Shown here piece by piece: positions 1-5,824 of a DNA stretch of 6,675 bases. The stretch lies in the NCBI GenBank assembly GCA_016463045.1, contig JAEMSB010000063.1, positions 1 through 6,675 of the forward strand, read 5' to 3'. Made by a program: the position numbers and the translations under genes. Positions within the stretch are counted from its first letter, which is position 1. Each line of letters begins with the position of its first letter. A model generated the notes under the pieces. It saw only the letters and a list, made by a program, of their open reading frames with translations, was not told the DNA's origin and did not search any database. The stretch comes from Niveispirillum sp. GTDB lineage: Bacteria; Pseudomonadota; Alphaproteobacteria; Azospirillales; Azospirillaceae.

Positions 1-35
1 CCACCAGCGAGGGCACCTCCCGCCGATCCGATGGC

Positions 36-2819
36 GTGCGTCAGCCCCCCATACCCGGTCGGACCAGCATCGCCAAACGGCTGAACGCGCTGGCCGAGGC
101 GCATGATGGCAGCATCGACAGGCTACGCGGGCCGCTGCTGTCCCTGCTGAAAGAGATATTGGCCGAGGGCCGTGCCGCCATCCGTACCCGGTTCGAGGCG
201 TCGCACCGTGGCGATGACTGCGTCCACCAGACGGCGAAGCTGACCGACGGCATCGTGCAGGCGCTGGCCGATTTCACGCTGGACCATGTCTATCCCACCG
301 CAGAACTGACCAAGGGCGAACGGTTGGCCATCGTCGCCATTGGCGGCTATGGCCGCGCCGAGATGGCGCCTTTCTCCGACGTCGATCTGCTGTTCCTGCT
401 GCCCTATAAGCGCACGCCGCGCGTGGAGCAGGTGGTGGAATATATGCTCTACCTGCTCTGGGATCTGGGCTGGAAGGTGGGGCATGCGGTGCGGTCGGTG
501 GATGAATGTATCCGCCTGTCGCTGGATGACATGACCATCCGCACCAGCCTGCTGGAAGCCCGCTTCCTGTGGGGCGAAAAGACCCTGTTTGATGAGCTGC
601 GCCGGCGGTTCACCAAGGATGTGGTGGCCGCCAGCGGCAGCGTCACCGCCTTCATCGAAGCCAAGATGGGGGAGCGGAACGAGCGCCACCGCAAGGTCGG
701 CGACAGCCGCTACATGCTGGAACCCAATATCAAGGAGGGCAAGGGCGGCCTTCGCGACCTGCAGACCCTGTTCTGGATCGCCAAATACGCCTATCAGGTG
801 GATGAGGTGGAGGGGCTGGTTGCCAAGGGCGTGCTGACGCCGGAGGAGGCGCAGCGCTTCGCCAAGGCCGAGAGCTTCCTGTGGGCCGCCCGCTGCCAGC
901 TTCATTACCTGACCGGCCGCCAGGAAGACCGCCTGACCTTCGACCTGCAGACGGAGATGTCGCGGCGTCTGGGCTATACCGAACATGCCGGCAAGAACGC
1001 GGTTGAGCGTTTCATGAAGCATTACTTCATGATCGCCAAGGATGTGGGCGACCTGACCCGCATCTTCTGTGCCACGCTGGAACAGGAAAGCAAGCGCGCC
1101 CCGCGCTTCGCCTTTCTGCGCAAGCGGTTCCAGCGCGGAGCGGATTTCAACGGCTTCACCCTGGATGCCGGTCGCCTGAACGTGAAGTCAGAGCGGCATT
1201 TCAAGGATCAGCCCATCGACATGATCCGCCTGTTCCATGTGGCGCAGGAAAATGATCTGGATATCCATCCCAACGCCCTGCGCGCCATCACCCGCGCCCT
1301 GTCCAGCATCGGGCCGAAACTGCGCGAGGATGCGGAGGCCAACCGCCTGTTCCTGGAAGTGCTGTCATCGAAGAAGGACCCGGAGGTCGCGCTGCGCCGC
1401 ATGAACGAGGCGGGCGTGCTGGGCCGGTTCGTGCCGGATTTCGGGCGCATCGTGGGCATGATGCAGTTCGACATGTACCACCATTTCACGGTGGACGAGC
1501 ATACGCTGTTCGCGGTCGGCATCCTGCATCAGGTGGAGAAAGGTGCCCTCACCGATGAGGTGCCGCTGGCGTCGGAGGTCATCCACACCGTCGCCTCCCG
1601 CCGCGCGCTCTATGTCGCCATGCTGGTGCATGACATCGCCAAAGGGCGCGGGGGGGATCATTCCATCCTGGGCGCCAAGGTGGCCGAGAAACTGTGCCCC
1701 CGCCTGGGCATGACGGAGGAGGAGACGGAAACGGTAGTCTGGCTGGTGCGCTGGCACCTGGCCATGTCCGACACCGCCTTCAAGCGCGACCTGGATGATG
1801 AGAATACCATCACCAAATTCGTCGATCTGGTGAAGTCGCCGGAACGGTTGAAGCTGCTGCTCTGTCTGACCGTCGCCGATATCCGGGCCGTGGGGCCTGG
1901 CCGCTGGAACGGCTGGAAGGCCACGCTGCTGCGCCAGCTTTATCGTCGCTGCGAGGAGCGGATGAACGGTGCCGTCGGCACCGAAGGCCGCGACAGCCGG
2001 GTGGCGGCGGCGCAGGCGGCCCTGCGCGCCCAGCTGGCCGATTGGCCCGCCGCCGATATTGATGCCCATATGGCACGCGCCTATCCTGGCTATTGGCTGT
2101 CGCTGAACATTCCGACGCTGGCCCATCATGCCCGCCTGATCCGGGAGGCGGAGCGCACAAAGGCGCCGCTGACACTGGATACCCGTATCGACCGGGGGCG
2201 CGTGGTGACGGAGGTGACGGTCTATACCGCCGACCATCCGGGCCTGTTCTCCCGCCTTGCCGGTGCCCTGGCCCTGGCCGGGGCCGACATCATGGATGCC
2301 CGCATCTTCACCATGACCAATGGCATGGCGCTGGACGTGTTCACGGTGCAGGCCGCCGGCGGCGGATCGTTCGACAGCGGGGACAAACTGGCCCGGCTGT
2401 CGGTGATGGTGGACAAGGTTCTGGCTGGTGAATTGCGGCTGGCCGACGAGCTGGACCGTCGCCGCCCGCCGCAAACGGCCCGCTCCCGTGCCTTCAAGGT
2501 GCCGCCGCGCGTGCTGGTCGACAATACGGTCACCGGCAATCACACCGTGATCGAGGTGAATGGCCGCGACCGTCCCGGCCTGCTCTATCTGCTGACCCGT
2601 ACCCTGACCCAGGCGAATTTGCAGATCGCCTCGGCCAAGATTTCCACCTATGGCAACGTCGCCATCGACGTGTTCTATGTGAAGGATGTTTTCGGCCTGA
2701 AGGTCACGCATGAACGCAAGCTGGCCGAAATCCGCCACGCGCTGCTGACCGCCCTGACCGAACCGGAGGGAGAGCCGGAACCGGCCAAGGCGACGAAGGT
2801 GAAGAAGAAGGCGGCGTAG
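36..2819 (+). CDS. glnD: Bifunctional [protein-PII] uridylyltransferase / uridylyl-removing enzyme GlnD
   Basis: This cytosolic sensor of nitrogen status uridylylates PII proteins (GlnB/GlnK) when glutamine is low and removes UMP when glutamine is high, so steering glutamine synthetase activity and nitrogen-regulated transcription. About 927 residues, close to the family's usual length. Visible domains in order: a nucleotidyltransferase domain with GGYGR at residues 103-107 and the metal-binding D115-V-D117 pair; the GlnD helical linker (NIKEGKGGLRDLQ near 231-243); an HD hydrolase domain with H489, the VHD motif at 531-533, H542, H574 and D615; and two glutamine-sensing ACT domains at about 721-800 and 835-910, each with the DHPGL- or DRPGL-type turn. 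A short lysine-rich tail ends the protein. All catalytic motifs look intact. The start is uncertain: GTG at 36 has no clear ribosome binding site, and the frame stays open to the left edge, so the true start may lie outside the window. It converges on trpS. Confidence 0.96.
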   Translation: MRQPPIPGRTSIAKRLNALAEAHDGSIDRLRGPLLSLLKEILAEGRAAIRTRFEASHRGDDCVHQTAKLTDGIVQALADFTLDHVYPTAELTKGERLAIVAIGGYGRAEMAPFSDVDLLFLLPYKRTPRVEQVVEYMLYLLWDLGWKVGHAVRSVDECIRLSLDDMTIRTSLLEARFLWGEKTLFDELRRRFTKDVVAASGSVTAFIEAKMGERNERHRKVGDSRYMLEPNIKEGKGGLRDLQTLFWIAKYAYQVDEVEGLVAKGVLTPEEAQRFAKAESFLWAARCQLHYLTGRQEDRLTFDLQTEMSRRLGYTEHAGKNAVERFMKHYFMIAKDVGDLTRIFCATLEQESKRAPRFAFLRKRFQRGADFNGFTLDAGRLNVKSERHFKDQPIDMIRLFHVAQENDLDIHPNALRAITRALSSIGPKLREDAEANRLFLEVLSSKKDPEVALRRMNEAGVLGRFVPDFGRIVGMMQFDMYHHFTVDEHTLFAVGILHQVEKGALTDEVPLASEVIHTVASRRALYVAMLVHDIAKGRGGDHSILGAKVAEKLCPRLGMTEEETETVVWLVRWHLAMSDTAFKRDLDDENTITKFVDLVKSPERLKLLLCLTVADIRAVGPGRWNGWKATLLRQLYRRCEERMNGAVGTEGRDSRVAAAQAALRAQLADWPAADIDAHMARAYPGYWLSLNIPTLAHHARLIREAERTKAPLTLDTRIDRGRVVTEVTVYTADHPGLFSRLAGALALAGADIMDARIFTMTNGMALDVFTVQAAGGGSFDSGDKLARLSVMVDKVLAGELRLADELDRRRPPQTARSRAFKVPPRVLVDNTVTGNHTVIEVNGRDRPGLLYLLTRTLTQANLQIASAKISTYGNVAIDVFYVKDVFGLKVTHERKLAEIRHALLTALTEPEGEPEPAKATKVKKKAA

Positions 2820-2827
2820 CAAAGAGA

Positions 2828-2857
2828 GGATGGACGGTCACCCGTCCATCCCCTTTC
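2828..2857 (+). terminator. Rho-independent-type terminator hairpin between convergent glnD and trpS
   Basis: A perfect 10-bp inverted repeat (arms 2828-2837 and 2842-2851, GGATGGACGG with its complement) closes a TCAC tetraloop 9 bp after the glnD stop codon. A short CCTTTC run follows on the plus strand and a CTCTCTTT run follows on the minus strand, so the U-tracts are weak. Because glnD and trpS converge on it, it could stop transcription from both sides. The hairpin is seen directly; terminator function is inferred from its strength and position. Confidence 0.75.
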
Positions 2858-2878
2858 ATCGCCCATGGGTTTTGAGGA

Positions 2879-3880
2879 TCAGAACCGCACCAGCCCCACC
2901 AGATCCTTCACCTCATTCACCGTCCGCGCGGCGATTTCGCCGGCGCGGTCGGCACCCTTCTTCAGCAGCCGGTCCAACTCGGCCTTGTCGCCCAGCAGGC
3001 GGTTCATCTCACCCGCGATGGGGGCCAGCTTGGCGACCGACAGGTCGGCGAGCGCACCCTTGAAGGCGCTGAACTGCTGCCCGCCGAACTGGGCCAGCAC
3101 GGCGGCGCGTGTCGTGTCCGACAAGGCCGCATAGATGGTGACCAGATTGTTGGCCTCAGGCCGCTTTTCCAGTTCCTCCACCGTCTCGGGCAGGGGTTCC
3201 GGGTCGGTCTTGGCCTTGCGGATCTTGAGCGCGATGGTGTCGGCATCGTCGGTCAGGTTGATGCGGCTATACTCGCTCTCATCCGACTTCGACATTTTCT
3301 TGGTGCCGTCACGCAGGCTCATCACCCGCGTCGCCTCGCCCAGGATCTGCGGTTCCGGCAGGGGGAAGAAACCGTCGGCCTTGTAATAGCGGTTGAAGGC
3401 CCCGGCAATGTCGCGGGCCAGTTCCAGATGCTGCTTCTGATCCTCACCCACCGGCACATGCGTTGCCTTGTACAGCAGGATGTCAGCGGCCATCAGAACC
3501 GGGTAGGCATAGAGGCCCAGGACGGCATTGTCCTTCTGCTTGCCCGCCTTTTCCTTGAACTGAGTCATGCGGTTCAGCCAACCGAGCGGCGTGTGGCAGG
3601 TCAGGATCCAGTTCAGTTCGGCATGGCCGGATACGGAGGACTGGTTGAACAGGATGTTCTTGTCTGGATCGATCCCCGCCGCGATGTAGGCGGCCGCCAC
3701 CTCGCGGATATTGTTGCGCAGGGTCTCGGGGTCATGATCGATGGTCATGGCGTGCAGATCGACAACGCAGAAGATGGCGTCCATGTCGTTCTGCAGCTTC
3801 ACCCAGTTCTTCAGCGCGCCGAGATAATTGCCGAGGTGGAGCTGGCGGGTCGGCTGCATGCCGGAAAAGATAAGGCTCAT
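2879..3880 (-). CDS. trpS: Tryptophanyl-tRNA synthetase (tryptophan--tRNA ligase)
   Basis: This cytosolic class Ic aminoacyl-tRNA synthetase activates tryptophan with ATP and loads it onto tRNA-Trp. It has 333 residues, the usual bacterial length. The N-terminal Rossmann fold carries the TrpRS form of the HIGH signature (PTRQLHLGNYLG, residues 10-21). The family-typical VPVGEDQKQHLELARDIA stretch lies at 142-159, and the KMSKS loop is at 195-199 (DGTKKMSKSD). A helical anticodon-binding region follows to a short C-terminus. All signatures are intact. The ATG start gives the standard SLIFSGMQPT beginning; the ribosome binding site is weak (only a GAGA-like stretch about 12 nt upstream). It lies downstream of murJ on the same strand but 221 bp away, with a candidate promoter of its own in the gap. 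The pairing with murJ is a common alphaproteobacterial arrangement. Confidence 0.97.
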   Translation of the reverse strand: MSLIFSGMQPTRQLHLGNYLGALKNWVKLQNDMDAIFCVVDLHAMTIDHDPETLRNNIREVAAAYIAAGIDPDKNILFNQSSVSGHAELNWILTCHTPLGWLNRMTQFKEKAGKQKDNAVLGLYAYPVLMAADILLYKATHVPVGEDQKQHLELARDIAGAFNRYYKADGFFPLPEPQILGEATRVMSLRDGTKKMSKSDESEYSRINLTDDADTIALKIRKAKTDPEPLPETVEELEKRPEANNLVTIYAALSDTTRAAVLAQFGGQQFSAFKGALADLSVAKLAPIAGEMNRLLGDKAELDRLLKKGADRAGEIAARTVNEVKDLVGLVRF

Positions 3881-3930
3881 CGCTTGAGGTCTCTATCGGT
3901 CGCTTGTGGAAGGCGAAATGCCGGGCCGTC

Positions 3931-3960
3931 TGTATCGCGCGGGCGTGCCAGTCGGGTCAA
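3931..3960 (-). promoter_or_regulatory. Candidate sigma-70-type promoter for trpS
   Basis: Read on the minus strand, TTGACC (3955-3960) is followed after 18 bp by GATACA (3931-3936), resembling -35 and -10 elements of a housekeeping sigma factor. Transcription would begin about 40-45 nt before the trpS start codon. The position is sensible and the murJ-trpS gap is long, but the -10 match is only partial and such matches arise by chance, so this is a weak call. Confidence 0.35.
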
Positions 3961-3982
3961 GCGGCGGGGTTGTTATACAAGC

Positions 3983-4019
3983 GGCATGGGATTTTGACCT
4001 TTGGTCAAAATCCCATGCC
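3983..4019. repeat. Perfect 17-bp inverted repeat (hairpin H1) of a palindromic intergenic element
   Basis: Left arm GGCATGGGATTTTGACC (3983-3999) and right arm 4003-4019 are exact complements around a TTT loop. It has no adjoining T-tract on either strand, which argues against a simple terminator. The inner 11 bp (GGATTTTGACC) recurs at 4106-4116 in the hairpin at the murJ end, so the two hairpins bracket a structured block. The AT-containing core contrasts with the very GC-rich flanks. It looks like one end of a dispersed palindromic element; that it is dispersed is inference. Confidence 0.85.
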
Positions 4020-4034
4020 CCCTCAGTTGCCGGG

Positions 4035-4092
4035 CGGCTGCATCCGCAGCCGTGGCTACGCCGCACGTGCGGCGCGGCAGCGGTCGCTGCCG
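4035..4092. repeat. Three back-to-back GC-rich hairpins (H2, H3, H4) inside the trpS-murJ element
   Basis: H2 has 7-bp arms (CGGCTGC at 4035-4041 and its complement at 4046-4052) with an ATCC loop. H3 (4059-4074) is a 16-bp perfect palindrome with no spacer, CGCCGCACGTGCGGCG. H4 has 8-bp arms (CGGCAGCG at 4075-4082 and complement at 4085-4092) separated by GT. H3 and H4 abut directly and H4 is 1 bp from the next hairpin. All arms are perfect. No protein-coding gene explains them; they lie just downstream of murJ on the minus strand. Confidence 0.8.
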
Positions 4093-4093
4093 T

Positions 4094-4122
4094 ACCAACG
4101 GTCAAGGATTTTGACCGTTGGT
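4094..4122. repeat. Hairpin H5 overlapping the 3' end of murJ
   Basis: Perfect 12-bp arms, ACCAACGGTCAA (4094-4105) and TTGACCGTTGGT (4111-4122), enclose a GGATT loop. The murJ stop codon (4102-4104) lies in the left arm, and the final MurJ codons (TNGQNP) are written in the loop and right arm. Its GGATTTTGACC (4106-4116) is identical to the core of H1 (3989-3999). In murJ mRNA it would form a stem around the stop codon, but no U-tract follows, so terminator function is doubtful. Confidence 0.8.
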
Positions 4123-5673
4123 GTTCCCACCCCGGCGCAGCAGCCCCTTGATCTCCGAAAGGCGGGTGGCCCCCAACAGGAAGCACAGCGCGAAATAGGT
4201 CAGTGACGCGCCCAAGATGACGGCCACAAGCGCACTGATCCGTTCCAGGGCCGCACCCACGAACAGCCATTTCGCCAGCAGTTCCGTCAACCCGATACCG
4301 GCCAGCGCCAGGCCCAGGGCCGCCAGCGCCATGCGCCAGAGCCGGCTTTTCAGCCGCGCATCCAGCGTCAGAAGACCCCGGCGGCGTAGCCCGATGGCCA
4401 GCAGCACGACATTCAGCCAGGCCGTCAGACCCGGCGCCAGGGCCAGTCCGACATGGCCCAGCGGTTCGATCAAAGCCAGCGAGACCAGGACATTGCCGAT
4501 CAGCACCACAATAGCGATGCGTACCGGCCCTTTCGTATCCTGCTTGGCGAAATAGGCGGAGGACAGGATCTTGGCCACGATGAAGGCGGGAATGCCGATT
4601 GCAAAGGCCTGCAGGGCCGCCGCCGTGGCGGTCGCATCGGCGGCTGTGAAGGCGCCGCCCTTGAACAGCACATGCACCAGCGGGGCTGGAATGGTCAGCA
4701 GTGCCACAGTGGCCGGCAGGCCGAACAGGGCAGCAAATTCCAGGCCCCGGCACAGGCTGGCCTTCACCCCGTCCTGGTCGCCCGCTGCCATCTGCCGTGA
4801 CAGCAGTGGCAAAAGGGCTGTGCCCACCGCCACACCGATCACTGACATGGGCAACTGGTTCAGGCGGTCGGCATATTGCAACCAGGACACTGACCCTGTG
4901 GGCAGCCAGGAGGCAAGGTTGGTGCCGACCAGCAGGTTGAACTGATAGACGCCCGCCCCCAGGATGCCGGGCGCCAGAAGCGCGAACAGCTTCTTCACGC
5001 GCGGGGTCAGGCGCGGGCGGCGCAAGCGCAGGCCCATGCCGGCCCGGCGTGCCGCCAGGATCATCCAAACCATCTGCGCCAGACCCGCCACAGGCACGCC
5101 ATAGGCCAGCATCCAATGCGCCCCGATGCCCAGTGGCCCCGACAACAGCAGGCCAGTGATCTGCACAATATTCAGCAGGATCGGTGCCGCCGCAAACGGC
5201 CCGAACCGGCCCACAGCGTTGAGGATAGACCCAAATAAGGCCGTGATGGAAATCAGGGCCAGATAGGGGAAGGTGATATGGGAAAGCGTCACCGCCAGCT
5301 TGAACTGCGCAGGATCATCATGGAATCCCGTGGCCAGGATCGCCACCACCCAAGGCATGGAAAGCGCCATGATGATTGAGAAAATCATCAAGATGGCGAC
5401 CATGACGGACAAAGCCTCTTCGGCCAACCCCCTGGCCGCATCCTTGCCGTCCTTTTCCATCGCGCCGGCAAAAAGCGGCAGGAAGGCCGCCGTGAAGGCA
5501 CCTTCGGCAAACAGGGAACGGAACAGGTTGGGCAGGCGGAAAGCCACGAAGAAAGCGTCTGCCTCCATGCCGGCCCCAAGCAGGCGGGCCTGCAGCATGT
5601 CACGCACGAAGCCGAGCACGCGGCTGACCATGGTGATGCCGCCGACAGTGGCGATGGCGCGGGCGAAGCTCAT
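4102..5673 (-). CDS. murJ: Lipid II flippase MurJ (MviN family, MOP superfamily)
   Basis: This inner-membrane flippase moves the lipid II peptidoglycan precursor from the cytoplasmic to the periplasmic leaflet and is essential in most rod-shaped Gram-negatives. It has 523 residues, with hydrophobic segments along the whole length that fit the family's 14 transmembrane helices. Residues known to matter in Escherichia coli MurJ fall at the same numbers here: R18, R24, D39, R52, E57 and R270, the last within SVSWLQYADRLNQLP (261-275). Charged loops such as LRRPRLTPRVKK (217-228) follow the expected topology. The ATG is supported by a GGAGAG ribosome binding site 7 nt upstream and by the typical MSFARA beginning. 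The last few residues (TNGQNP) are encoded inside a repeat hairpin, so the tail is probably not ancestral; it is a cytoplasmic tail unlikely to affect transport. No clear promoter is seen upstream; read-through from dnaJ is possible. Confidence 0.96.
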   Translation of the reverse strand: MSFARAIATVGGITMVSRVLGFVRDMLQARLLGAGMEADAFFVAFRLPNLFRSLFAEGAFTAAFLPLFAGAMEKDGKDAARGLAEEALSVMVAILMIFSIIMALSMPWVVAILATGFHDDPAQFKLAVTLSHITFPYLALISITALFGSILNAVGRFGPFAAAPILLNIVQITGLLLSGPLGIGAHWMLAYGVPVAGLAQMVWMILAARRAGMGLRLRRPRLTPRVKKLFALLAPGILGAGVYQFNLLVGTNLASWLPTGSVSWLQYADRLNQLPMSVIGVAVGTALLPLLSRQMAAGDQDGVKASLCRGLEFAALFGLPATVALLTIPAPLVHVLFKGGAFTAADATATAAALQAFAIGIPAFIVAKILSSAYFAKQDTKGPVRIAIVVLIGNVLVSLALIEPLGHVGLALAPGLTAWLNVVLLAIGLRRRGLLTLDARLKSRLWRMALAALGLALAGIGLTELLAKWLFVGAALERISALVAVILGASLTYFALCFLLGATRLSEIKGLLRRGGNTNGQNP

Positions 5674-5680
5674 GAAAACA

Positions 5681-5686
5681 CTCTCC
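5681..5686 (-). promoter_or_regulatory. murJ ribosome binding site
   Basis: On the minus strand GGAGAG lies 7 nt before the ATG at 5671-5673. It supports this start for murJ. It sits 11 bp outside the outer arm of the neighbouring REP-like inverted pair, so folding of that repeat would leave it single-stranded. Confidence 0.75.
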
Positions 5687-5697
5687 GCGCAGAGGGG

Positions 5698-5787
5698 CGT
5701 AGGTCAGGTCGAGGCGACAGCCGAGCCCTGACAAGCAACGGTGCGGCGTTGAAATGTCAGGGCTCGCTCGGCTCGACCTGACCTACG
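5698..5787. repeat. REP-like inverted pair (two palindromic units head to head)
   Basis: Outer arms of 16 bp (CGTAGGTCAGGTCGAG at 5698-5713 and complement at 5772-5787) and inner arms of 12 bp (CGAGCCCTGACA at 5722-5733 and complement at 5755-5766) are both perfect. They are separated by an asymmetric internal loop (8 nt on one side, 5 nt on the other). The 21-nt centre holds a further 5-bp stem (CAACG 5736-5740 with CGTTG 5747-5751). Each half is also a small foldback: GTCAGG pairs with CCTGAC inside the 36-nt unit 5698-5733 and the 33-nt unit 5755-5787. This is the architecture of paired REP/BIME-type intergenic repeats. The GTAGGTC start and GACA end resemble a style of intergenic palindrome widespread in proteobacteria; the family assignment is from memory and unverified. 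Confidence 0.8.
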
Positions 5788-5789
5788 GC

Positions 5790-5816
5790 ACCTGCCCGCC
5801 GACGGGGCGGACAGGT
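5790..5816 (-). terminator. Possible dnaJ terminator hairpin
   Basis: Read on the minus strand, an 11-bp stem (arms 5806-5816 and 5790-5800) begins 8 nt after the dnaJ stop codon. It is continuous as RNA because the single mismatch in the plus-strand view becomes a U-G wobble; the loop is 5 nt. Its strength and position suit a terminator, but no U-tract follows, so it may instead protect the 3' end or leave partial read-through into murJ. It abuts the REP-like pair. Confidence 0.5.
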
Positions 5817-5824
5817 ATCCAACT

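Noticed and set aside
1365..2822. Long open frame of 485 codons antisense to glnD (and another of 299 codons at 123-1022)
   Set aside because: The composition is dominated by H, Q, R, G and A with no recognisable motif, as expected when the complement of a GC-rich, third-position-biased gene is read. glnD on the other strand is unambiguous.
3958..3987. Direct repeat CAAGCGGC (3958-3965 and 3980-3987 region) with a small TTGT-TAT-ACAA palindrome between
   Set aside because: The matches are too short to exceed chance in a region this GC-rich, and no operator family with this form is recognised.
3904..4206. Small plus-strand open frames across the trpS-murJ gap
   Set aside because: They run through the palindromic repeats and into the murJ antisense strand; the peptides are translations of hairpins and have no convincing start signal.
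3893..5116. 407-codon open frame on the minus strand overlapping murJ in another frame
   Set aside because: It is a shadow of murJ: Pro/Gly/Arg/Ala-rich with no family features, while the murJ frame has conserved functional residues at the expected positions.
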